From Zonotrichia leucophrys gambelii (Eukaryota; Chordata; Aves; Passeriformes; Passerellidae), in the NCBI RefSeq assembly GCF_028769735.1, contig NC_088170.1, forward strand, positions 59,615,585-59,679,584: 64,000 nucleotides of DNA, in the 5' to 3' direction. Below the pieces are notes generated by a model. It was given only the letters and a program-made list of their open reading frames with translations. It had not been told where the DNA came from and made no database searches. Numbering within the stretch: position 1 is the stretch's first letter; every line of letters starts with the position of its first letter. Positions 24,801-34,463 of the stretch are shown piece by piece. Both the position numbers and the translations under genes were made by a program.

Positions 24801-27181
24801 AGAATGTCACATAGCACTAAGAGAGCTGTAAGTGTCAAAGTTCATTTTCACCCAGACAATTTTTTTTGCCCTACACTTCAGAAACCCTCTGGAGTCTCTC
24901 CATTCCTTCCCTCTTGCATGCCCCAGCACACTAAGGGCACAATTTCACAATTTCACTGCAGTATTCCCACCCTTCTGACTGACAGTGTGATACATAGATG
25001 CATTTTGGTTGCTGATGAGCTGCTGCCTCCCATTTTGATGTCCTGTCCCTTATGACACCCTTAACTATCTGTTCAGTGGGAGTATTTTGCACACAGTTCC
25101 TACCTGGCATCTAGATAAAAACCATGGAATATACAAATATTTTTTCCAAGTGGTGACATCTGGCTTGTTAGCTGACTTGGCTCCCATCTGCTTTACAGCC
25201 TCCATTGCTAATGATTGTGCAACCATCCCAGGGAGCTGTCCTGGGTCAGACACTTGGAGATCAGATGGGCTGATTCACCCTTCTGCAGAAAGGGTTTTTT
25301 GCTCTTTGGTTTTGCTTTGTAACGATCTTCACATTTGGCAAGAATAAAATGATTTGTCACAGGACTGTAAATCTCTTCACCTCTGATGCTTCTGTCTAGA
25401 ATTTTACTGCCTGAACACTGTCTCCAACAACAGAGCTGCAGCAAACAAATAGAATTTACCTGGCTAAATGGAGTGGTACTGTGAGCCTGACTGTCTAGAG
25501 CTGTCTGTGGGGTTATCTTAGCAATGAGATTGGTGAGGATATTCTGCCTTGTCCTAGACCCTATGGGTATACAAAACATTTCAAACAATAGACACAGATT
25601 TTCATAACAGAACTGGAATGCAGCTGGATTTAGAATCTGGATTTAGAGGAGGATTATGATATTGTGTATGTAACAGTGGGTGAGGGAAATTGGAGTTTTG
25701 TCTGCATTTTACTGGCTCTAGCTGTAGTGGTGCAGCTTGTCTGTGGTTTTACCATAATTACTGCAAATTAGAACAACATCCTCTAAAGCAAAAAGAGTTA
25801 TTCTTGCAGAGAATTATTTGCATGGCAAAAATGCACCTCAAAATTTATGTTTTAAATAAAGACTTGATCTATGTCAATAGAATCAACGAGGCCTGATTTT
25901 CTATCATCCTAATTTTAAAATTGGCCAGGAAGCAAGGAGGAGAATGCCACTGCCAACTTCCAGCATGCAAAATCCCATTGTGGGGTTGAGTCCAGTTTCT
26001 CTGCTCTGCTCAGGTGATGTTTTTGGTGTGCAATGGAAACAGCCTGTGAAGAATGTGTAGATTAGGGGGTGATGGCATTCTGAGTCATCTCAATGCTCTT
26101 TACCTTAGTTATGACCTAGAATGCCTGAGACATGCAGTGAAATCTGGGGAGTGAGCAGCAGGACATTAATTGAAATTAATTGTTGTTTATATATAGCACA
26201 ATAGTGTGTATCTAGGAGAAAATATAAACTACTCTAAAACCACAAAGTCATAACAATAAACACAATCTCAGCAGGGATACCATGGCATTACTGCAGACTG
26301 GGAGGAAAAAAAACAACCTAACAATATTTTGGAGCACAAGGATGGAATAGTACTTAATTCAAATATTGCTAAACAGGGATGCTCCAGGCTAATCCAGAGT
26401 TCTGACAGTAAAACCAGCAATCCTGTCTCAAGGAGTTTTGTGGCATTAGAGGGGTTGCTGAAAGTAGTTTTGGGAAAAATTGAAGACATGGAAATGTGTT
26501 CATGCAGAGACTCAGATGTAACGGTTGCCATGGTTTACAGTAGAAAGGAATAAGAGAAGGTAGGGAAGTGATAAAAGCACAGGGCAGGTTGCAAGAAAAG
26601 CAGCTCAGGAACATTTTTCTTCACCACTTCATGATGTGAGAACAAGAGAATATTCAATGAAATCATTATGTATAGGTTCAAAATTAAAGGGTTTGCTTCA
26701 CAAAATGTTCAGTGAACTCACTACACTGAAAACTGTTTACATCAAGAATTTAAGGATCTAAAAAGGATTGCTGATTAAGGAGGATATAATAATTTTATTA
26801 CAACCTAATGCTGTATTTTAAATCTTCCCCTAATTTCTGGTTACAATAGGGCAAGGTAAGATCTGATGTAAGGAACAGCTTTGCCTGCTATGGAGATTTT
26901 GCAACTTTTGTGGGAGATGGAACTGCTGACTTCTCACACTCACTCAGAAACACATTTATTAGGCACAAGATTAATAAACCACATCACTTTCTTCTGTCTT
27001 GGGTCTTTCAGTATTTACCATGCCCATGTTTGGTTTCTCTGGGAATATTGCTTTATCAATAAGCCTGGAATAGGGACCTAACTGAAAATGCCATTAGCTA
27101 AGAGGTGAAAATTATCCTGACTGATCTTGTGCTATCAGAAGATGATTACATTTCTTTTTTTATCCTGTGTTTTTTTAAAAG
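21830..27181 (+). other. RELN: Intron w8-w9 (5.4 kb, the longest complete intron)
   Basis: AT-rich throughout, with a T-rich simple tract at 24461-24494. Open frames on both strands are short and domain-free. No exon or identifiable transposon was found. Confidence 0.75.
24461..24494. repeat. T-rich simple sequence
   Basis: Runs of T7-T8 separated by single or double C, on the + strand. Confidence 0.9.
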
Positions 27182-27258
27182 GCTAGTTCAATTTTATGTA
27201 CAACTTGGAAGCAAGAGTGTTGGTAACTCCTGCAACAGACCAAGAGCCAGGAATGAAG
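27182..27258 (+). CDS. RELN: Reelin exon w9: RR3 subrepeat B
   Basis: 77 bp, the smallest exon in the window; it completes a codon split after two bases and ends after one base. It encodes [20 protein letters not shown] and RARNEG. The acceptor is TTAAAAG|G and the donor AATGAAG|GTAAAG. Mouse equivalents about 1505-1531. It corresponds to the first part of what is one exon (w22) in RR5. Confidence 0.94.
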
Positions 27259-29381
27259 GTAAAGCCCCTTTTCTTTATTATAAGACTTTTATATTTTGCA
27301 TCTTCTGCAGTGTTTTTGCATTTACAGAATCAAGAAGATTTTTTTTTCATATAAATCAATTGCCTCCTCAGTTTTCATAAATGTTGAAGAAAGTTATTTA
27401 CTTTTGATGGACTTTTCTAGTTATAATTAGTTACACCAAACCTACTGGTGATCCATCTGTAGGAGTAACTGTGGGAGCTGTGATGGTCTGAGAAAGACAA
27501 CATTTACAAAGCGAGCTGTAATAGCTTGTATTAAACTGCTTTATAGTGTTGGAAAACAGGTGAATTTACAAGTCCACAGGACTTTTCATAAGGTCTGAAA
27601 TAAAAAGAATGAAATTCAAGTTCGGGATAAAGTGGGCAAACTCCATTTCTGACCTGAAGTAGAATTGTGTACCTGAGAACTTGTTCATCTTCTCAACTAC
27701 ACCAGTGGGTCTAATAAAAAATTGCCTTCCAAAACAAACTTATGCATGTTTTACCCAAAACACAAGATGATAAAGTTGCAGCTGAAAATTTATTTAGTCT
27801 GAATAAATTAATTTCTCCCAGATGTCTCCTCTTTTGTTTGATCCACATGCTTAAAATTACTGTGGTGGAGGACTGATACTTGTGTTTGGGAAGGATCAGC
27901 ATTCTGGGAGCAGATTCCCATGTAAAGTGGTCTAGTTGCATGAAGTCAGACCACTGACATGAGAGTTGAGAAAATTTAATTTTCCTCTCAATATAAAGTA
28001 TTTAACATCAGTGGATTGTTCCCTGATAATTGGCATTTACATTGACTCACTCCCTGATGAAAGCTGTCATTTTGCAGCACAGATTACACCAAGGGTTTGA
28101 TTGTCCACTCATTTGCACCAAATGAGACACCAAATAAGATACCAAAAAAAAATCCGTTGTCTTGGAGCATGCATCAATATAAAAGAGTTTTAAGAGAAGA
28201 AATTTACACAGATGCTTCTTTCTTGTATTACGCCTTTTGATGAGCTCTGCTGGGCTTCTGTTGTGTCCTAGTATGTGCCATACTGTATGCATGATACAAA
28301 GACTATCTTAAATTTTCTAAATATTGTGATAATTAATTTCCAAGGATGCTGTGAGCTTGCATATATAGCAGGAAGATTATAATCCCAGCTATCAGAATTA
28401 TAACTTAATCTTTCACACAAAGTGCAAGGACACCCAGCATGAAATAAATACTATGTTTAAGAAAATCACATTATTCCTATCATTTCTGTGGTATGATCAT
28501 TAGTTTCCCTGAGGGTGTAAAAGATTTGATCCTTAAAATTTGGTGAAAATGGTGAAGATGGCATGTGGCAGCTGGTGACCCAGGTCACCTTTGTGTCAGG
28601 ACCCAGGACATTTTTCTGGCTGCCCTGGGTGATTCAAGACCCATGCAAGGGTCTCAGAGACCTTGGCATGGAGTCAAAGACACCTGTGCCTTCGATTTTA
28701 GTCCATGGAAAAAGTTACCAACTTTGTGTGAAGATTTACAAGCCACAAGAGTTTGAGTAGGATAATAGTGTATTTGTCACAGGGTGAAAAAGTAGAATTT
28801 TGGGGTTTTAGAATGGGGGTTCAAGAGGCAAGATGGAAGAATCTGGACGTGTCCTGTCCTTTCTCCTTCTCCTCCATCTTCTGCTGGGATGGTGGCACTT
28901 TTTGACTGGTTTAGAATAAAGACAGACTGTCTAACATAAGTGATAGGTATTGGAAAAATAATTGTAAATAAAGTACAGTAGTTCTTAGTATAAAAAGTTA
29001 ACACCACCCCAAGGGCAATCGCTGTGCCACAACCCAACCTGCTGGACAGATCTCAGCAGGTCAGAGAAAGAATGTATGAGATAAGAGAAAATAAACAACC
29101 TTGAGAAGCAGAACTGATGAATCTCAACTTCTTCTGTCCCGGGGCTGGGAAAAAAAAGCCTTTCTAATACCTCGGGGGTCATCTCAACCAGAGAAACCTG
29201 GGGCCTTTGCAGTAGGACTTTGAGCACAAAAAGCTCCTGGGCCAGGAGCTGGACAAAGGGTGGGGCACATGTCACATGCCTGGGTGCTGGGTGGGAGTTG
29301 GCAGCTCCAGAGCTCAGGGTGAGCTGCTCCCTCTTTGCTGTGCACAGTCTCACTCACTGCTCTTGCTCGTTTTAAATGCAG
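27259..29381 (+). other. RELN: Intron w9-w10 (2.1 kb)
   Basis: The first 1.3 kb is plain AT-rich sequence. The last 0.8 kb holds a probable sense-oriented LTR (28566-29180) and a GC-richer 200-bp run to the w10 acceptor. Confidence 0.75.
28566..29180 (+). mobile_element. Probable solo LTR, sense to RELN
   Basis: It starts near TGTGGCAGCTGG (28564-28575). It has a TATA motif TATAAAAAG at 28989-28997 and a polyadenylation hexamer AATAAA at 29090-29095, about 100 bp later, in the order of an LTR promoter-R-polyA layout. The exact 3' end and a target-site duplication were not resolved, and no gag, pol or env remains are present. The family assignment is by appearance only. Confidence 0.5.
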
Positions 29382-29540
29382 GGCTGGTTGTTCAGTACAC
29401 AAATGACAATGGCATCACCTGGAGCTTGCTGCGGGAGCTGGACTTCATGTCGTACCTGGAGCCCCAGGTGGTCTCCATTGACCTACCCCGGGAGGCCAAG
29501 ACCCCTGCCACCGCCTTCCGCTGGTGGCAGCCACAGCATG
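29382..29540 (+). CDS. RELN: Reelin exon w10: RR3 subrepeat B with Asp-box
   Basis: 159 bp, starting and ending inside codons (one base before each). It encodes GLVVQ, the Asp-box YTNDNGITW, then [20 protein letters not shown] and [10 protein letters not shown]. The acceptor is AATGCAG|G and the donor AGCATG|GTAAGC. Mouse equivalents about 1531-1584. The exon is markedly GC-rich compared with its intron. Confidence 0.95.
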
Positions 29541-30462
29541 GTAAGCAGGGACAGCCCAAAAACTCATTGAGCAGCTCTACACATCCCACATGTCAGGGCT
29601 GCGCAGTATAGACATGGTGGGCAGAAACCTCAGCTCAGGAAAAACACAATATTTTGAACAGTTGGATGTTGTAAGAGTACATTTGGGCTTTCCTGAGTCT
29701 CACTATGGCCATGATTTTCTTTTGTAGCACCAAACTGATGAGTGGGCTTAAGAGTAAAATTGTTTAAGAGCTAAGTTTAAACCATATCAGCCATGACCTA
29801 TGTTCCTCTTGGTGGCAAGGCAAGAGTCCTGGCACATTGCTGCGAGCTCACAACTTATTGTAAAGGCTTTCCTTGCTCTCCTGTGAGGGCAGCAGTTGTG
29901 CAGTAAGATGTTCTTTTCAGCATGCCAGTAGAAAGGTGAATTGAAATGAAGGCTGAAGAAGTGTGCTGGAGATGATGAAATGCCTGTAGGCTGGAGAGCA
30001 AGAGGAGAGAGATTTCCAGGAAGGAGAAGGAGCACTTCTCTAAATATTATCTATATACAGAGCCTTCAGCATTTTCCTTCATGTTCTATTCACTTTCATA
30101 CAAAAGCTATTTTGGGAACTAGACAGAGCCTTTCCAATTTAGCTGTGGGAAATAGCAGGAAGGTTGTGACTCATAAAATGAAAATCCCCAATCTAGGGGC
30201 TCAGGGAGTATCTCATCCAAACAGAGGGAGAGCATATGATGGCAAAGGCACTGAAGCCAAAGAAATGAAGAGGGAAATACCTGTGTTCATCTGTAATGGA
30301 AACATGCTCTAGTGTCCAGGTGCATCCTTGAGCAATGTTTTAGTCTTGTTTAACAGCACTCGGTCTGTGTGACTGAGCACTGCTCACTGAGTGAACACAG
30401 CATATGGGCATTAAAAACAACTTACAGGGACTCCACTAACCTGTCTGCTCTGGTTTTTGTAG
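29541..30462 (+). other. RELN: Intron w10-w11 (922 bp)
   Basis: Mixed composition, no recognised repeats. Confidence 0.8.
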
Positions 30463-30651
30463 GGAAGCATTCAGCTCAGTGGGCTTTGGATGATGTGCTC
30501 ATAGGGATGAATGACAGCTCTCAGACCGGCTTCCAGGATAAATTTGATGGAACTGTGGATTTACAAGCAAGCTGGTACAGAATACAAGGAGGTCAAGTGG
30601 ACATTGACTGCCTGTCTATGGACACAGCTCTGATGTTCAGTGAAAACATTG
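30463..30651 (+). CDS. RELN: Reelin exon w11: end of RR3 and start of RR4 subrepeat A
   Basis: 189 bp, phase 1 at both ends, so it is a symmetric exon. It encodes [20 protein letters not shown], ending RR3, then [20 protein letters not shown] and ALMFSENIG at the start of RR4. It contains an N-glycosylation sequon (NDS). Mouse equivalents about 1584-1647. The acceptor is TTGTAG|G; the donor is ACATTG|GTATGT. Confidence 0.95.
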
Positions 30652-30998
30652 GTATGTGTCATCAAACATGACTGCGTTTTGTATGAGTCTATTTTATAAA
30701 TTACATAAAGATCGAGTTTTACAAGATGGGAGGTATAGACAAATCCAGGTATTTAGAAATCTGTAGGGAAAAGAAGGCTGGAAAAAGGTGAAGATCGAGG
30801 TAATAAATTTGAAGGACAGTATTGAAAGCATATGCTGAAGGTACGCTTTGTTGTTATTGTTGTATCTGTTGCTGTTATTATAGTTGTTGTTATTTTGGTA
30901 TTTGTTGTTATTGTTGTATTTGTTGTTATTTTCATATTTGTTGTTATTGCTGTGTTTGATGTTATTGTTGTATTTGTGGTTTTTCTCTCTTTGCTCAG
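30652..30998 (+). other. RELN: Intron w11-w12 (347 bp)
   Basis: More than a third of this short intron is a TTG/TTA-type simple sequence (30846-30985) running almost up to the acceptor. Confidence 0.85.
30846..30985. repeat. TTG/TTA-rich trinucleotide-like tract at the w12 acceptor
   Basis: Imperfect repeats of GTTGTTATT and GTATTTGTT fill about 140 bp ending just ahead of the polypyrimidine TTTTCTCTCTTTGCTCAG. The tract contains no clean AG until the acceptor apart from TTATAG near 30882. A reading frame through it gives a false membrane-like V/I-rich peptide. Confidence 0.9.
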
Positions 30999-31272
30999 GA
31001 AAACCTCGTTACGCTGAGACTTGGGACTTCCACGTGTCAGCCTCCACATTCTTGCAGTTTGAGCTGAGCATGGGTTGCAGCAAGCCCTACAGCAATTCCC
31101 ACAGTGTCCACCTGCAGTACTCCCTAAACAACGGGAGGGACTGGCACCTGGTGACAGAGGAGTGTGTCCCCCCAACCATCGGCTGTCAGCAGTACACCGA
31201 GAGCTCCATCTACACTTCAGAGAGATTCCAAAACTGGAAGAGAGTTACTGTCTACCTCCCACCCTCCACCAA
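30999..31272 (+). CDS. RELN: Reelin exon w12: RR4 subrepeat A with Asp-box
   Basis: 274 bp, the largest exon in the window; it completes a codon split after one base and ends after two. It encodes [29 protein letters not shown], the Asp-box YSLNNGRDW, then [20 protein letters not shown] and VYLPPST. Mouse equivalents about 1647-1738. The acceptor is GCTCAG|G and the donor ACCAA|GTGAGC. Unlike w5/w6 there is no intron before the SMGC segment. Confidence 0.95.
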
Positions 31273-32577
31273 GTGAGCTCTGCTCTTCTGGCTATTTAGC
31301 ATGACAAAGATTTTGCTGATCTAATTAGAACAAACATCCTCCAGCTTGGGAATGTTCTGCATGTCTTTTAAATTTTTAAATGTGTGTTGTCACGCCACTA
31401 GAATTTTACATTTCACTTCAAAATATTTCATCAGCTATAATGTGAAGTGTAGGGACTTAAGGAAGTTACAACGTTGATGAATGAATTCTTAAGTCTTCCC
31501 TATAATTTCTGACAGCAAGAACAAGAATGCTAAACCAGCTTTTCTAACATTTATGCAATAAGAAGCAAGAATAAATTCCCTGATCCATCCTTTCCTACAT
31601 TAGTGTTTTCTGTTATTGCACATTAAGTTGTCACCCAACATTCAGGCATGTCAGTCACAGCACTGAGCAAGTCAGAACATGTCACTGCATGTGCCACCTT
31701 CACCCTTTTGACCAGGAGGAGAGTTCTGCCAAGCTCCTCAGGATATCACAGGCCTGTAAATGGATGTGGCAGATGTGCTGGCATCCATCTCTCTAAATAA
31801 AACCATGCTCTAGTTTAGGAACAGCAGGTAATGAAAAGTGACTGCTTACCATTGTTCTGAGTAGTTCTGTAATTCTTCAGAGCACCCTACATGTTACCTC
31901 TGTACATTTCATCACCCAGAAAATACAGTGGTAAAAATGGGCACACAGCAAATGAACTGGGCCTGGAGTTCACATCTTGGTTTCCAATTCCACAGCTCAC
32001 TCCAGAGGGCCATACATCATCTTTCAAAGAATGTTTTTTCTCCAAAACACTTTCTTCATTTGAGGATAACAAGGCAGTCAGCAGTGACAGCAGTGTGTAT
32101 GCATGTGCATATTTGTACATATATATTCATACATTCTTATATATGCATATATATATGAACATATATAACCATTGTTTTTCTCTTTACACAACACTTAGTA
32201 TAAATGAACTTCCATAACTTCTTGCCTTACTGATGCAACTTTATTGTTTCCATTCTGCTAGCAACACATGGAGCTGTCAAATGCTAATGGAACTGCTAAT
32301 TTCTGCTCAACCACTTTATTGATCAGCAAGTGTCTCAGCATTGTTCTTTCTTGATCATCACTTTGGGCACCTTTCTTTAGAATGTGCTGGAATTTTGCCC
32401 AAAAGACTAACCTGAGAAATTTAAACTTCCAGTTTCCACTAGAATATGAATCTTTTCAAAATAAGTGGGCCATGCTTATTAATCTGCTTTTCTTCAGAAG
32501 TCTGTGGGATTTTCTTTAGAGGATCTTTGTGGATCAGAATTTTGAATCCTGAAATAGATTTCCTTTGTTTTTAACAG
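31273..32577 (+). other. RELN: Intron w12-w13 (1.3 kb)
   Basis: AT-rich with an AT/GT microsatellite-like run at about 32100-32168 (ATATATGCATATATATATG). No other features seen. Confidence 0.8.
32100..32168. repeat. TATA/TG-type alternating simple sequence
   Basis: Alternating purine-pyrimidine run with ATATATAT and GCATATATATATG stretches. Confidence 0.8.
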
Positions 32578-32718
32578 CTCTCCCAGAACAAGGTTCAGAT
32601 GGATTCAGTACAACTATGCCTCTGGAGTAGATTCTTGGGCCATTGATAATGTGGTCCTGGCTACAGGATGCCCCTGGATGTGCTCAGGCCACGGCATCTG
32701 TGACTCAGGCCATTGCAT
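32578..32718 (+). CDS. RELN: Reelin exon w13: end of RR4 subrepeat A and first part of EGF4
   Basis: 141 bp; completes a codon split after two bases and ends after two bases. It encodes [30 protein letters not shown] and the [19 protein letters not shown]. The donor is TTGCAT|GTGAGT. Mouse equivalents about 1738-1785. It has the same length and phases as w25 in RR6, and w1 in RR2 is three bases shorter. Confidence 0.95.
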
Positions 32719-32810
32719 GTGAGTAGAAAACTGCTGAAGCTGCTTCATAGAGAGGATGTGTTTTATCCAGGCCAGATGGATAATACCTTTTCTTCCCAAT
32801 GTGTTGCTAG
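32719..32810 (+). other. RELN: Short intron w13-w14 (92 bp)
   Basis: Second shortest intron in the window, GTGAGT to GTTGCTAG. Without it the reading frame of EGF4 would be interrupted. Confidence 0.93.
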
Positions 32811-32988
32811 GTGTGACAGAGGGTTTGGAGGTCCTTACTGTGTCCCTGTCCTTCCTCTGCCATCTGTCCTGAAGGATGATTTCAATGGTAACTTGCATCC
32901 AGACCTTTGGCCTGAAGTCTACGGTGCTGAGAGGGGAAACCTGAACGGTGACACTATCAAGTCTGGAACAGCTCTCATTTTTAAAGGG
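32811..32988 (+). CDS. RELN: Reelin exon w14: end of EGF4 and start of RR4 subrepeat B
   Basis: 178 bp; first base completes the split codon, the end is on a codon boundary. It encodes [10 protein letters not shown], closing EGF4, then [18 protein letters not shown] and SGTALIFKG. Mouse equivalents about 1785-1844. The donor is AAAGGG|GTCAGA, chosen over GT-free alternatives because it keeps phase 0 with w15. Same length (178 bp) as w26 in RR6. Confidence 0.94.
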
Positions 32989-34378
32989 GTCAGAGATTAT
33001 TCACATTTAAAAAAAAAATTATGAAAACCAGTGGAGTCAAAAACAGAAAGTAAATTTTCTCTTGTTAGCCCCATGTGTTGATTTTGAAGTCTTTTGGCTA
33101 GAATTTGACATTTTGATTTTGCTTGTCTTTTCCTACCCTAAACATGTGCCATGTTTTCCACAGTTGTTTTTTTATGAACAAATGGGTTTCATGTCTTGGT
33201 TGTTTATTATTTTGTTTGTGGTATAAATATTTCATTGACCACCAGAGGAAAAGAATGAAATTCTACACTGAGATTCTTGAGGTGAACTATTTGGAAATGT
33301 GGCACATATTATGATTGTCTTCAAGTTTCCTGATTGGCTCTTTAGTATTTTGAATAATACAAATTAGTCAGGGCTGTAGTCTGTGTCATCAATATTTATG
33401 TAGTTTGCCTGTATTTTACTCAGTTTTACCATTTTGATGTCTTCTAGTTCTTTAAAGACTTATTTTTGTTGACTGCAGATTTCAAAAGGCCAGGACATAT
33501 ATTTTCTGAATTTTTCTGTTCTTAACAAAATGAATAATAGACTTTTGTTCACAAGCACACAAATTATCAGCTCACACAAGTCTTCATTTGACACTGTGAA
33601 CTCAGGTGCCCCCCAAAAAGAGAAGTTAAATAATGTTTGGTGTACAAATTAATTCTTTGAAGTATTTGTTTGCAAAAGCTTGACTCCAGGTTAACCTCTT
33701 TAGATTATTTAAATCCCAAATCACAAAATATGAGTTGTCTAAAATTTGCATTGCTTATTCCTGCAGATTGTTCCCCTGGGGGAATGGGTTTGAGAAAGAG
33801 GGAGGCTCTGAGGGTTGGTTTTTGCCAGATCTCTGCAGAACAGGGACTGGCTCTGGCCCCAGGACCCACACAGCAGTGAGCTCATCAGTCAAGCTGGACA
33901 GGGTCTCAGGATCCCTCTGAGGTTTCCTGTGTGCTCCCTTTCCTTACAGGTTGCCCCAGAAGAGGATATTTGTACAAAATATGTTTTGAGATATAGAAAA
34001 TAACTCTAAGAGAGGACTATTCCTACCTGGAAATTAGGGTGCTTGGCAACTGTGCAGTTTGCACAACAAATGAGTGCAGAAGCTTGGACTCAATGTCAGA
34101 GTCAGTGCTGGCAGATCCAATCACACCCCAGGGGTTCAGAGCATGAACTGAGTGAGCTGTAACTGTGCCTGTACCTGCCCATGTAGTTGTGCCTCTGTCA
34201 GACCTTGGCTCACTTTGCCAAGGCTGTCACTGTCCCCATTTTCTGCCTGGGAAAAGGTGTGGAACAGAGTTTCCCCTCTTGCTGCCACCAGCAGGCAGAA
34301 GCAGACAACAGCCCAGCACAATAAGCTGCAGAACACACTCAGTAATGAGAACTTACATTGCATATTCTGCATTTGCAG
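32989..34378 (+). other. RELN: Intron w14-w15 (1.4 kb)
   Basis: AT-rich first half; moderately GC-rich from about 33770. No repeats recognised. Confidence 0.8.
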
Positions 34379-34463
34379 GAAGGACTGAGAATGCTTGTGT
34401 CAAGAGATCTAGACTGCACTAATACAGTGTACATCCAGTTTTCATTCAAATTTATTGCCAAAG
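34379..34463 (+). CDS. RELN: Reelin exon w15: RR4 subrepeat B
   Basis: 85 bp, starts on a codon boundary and ends after one base. It encodes [20 protein letters not shown] and FSFKFIAKG. Mouse equivalents about 1845-1873. The acceptor is TTGCAG|GAA and the donor CCAAAG|GTAAGA, a strong consensus. Confidence 0.94.

Noticed and set aside
30832..31017. Membrane-like V/I-rich open frame
   Set aside because: Product of the TTG/TTA simple repeat, overlapping the w12 acceptor.
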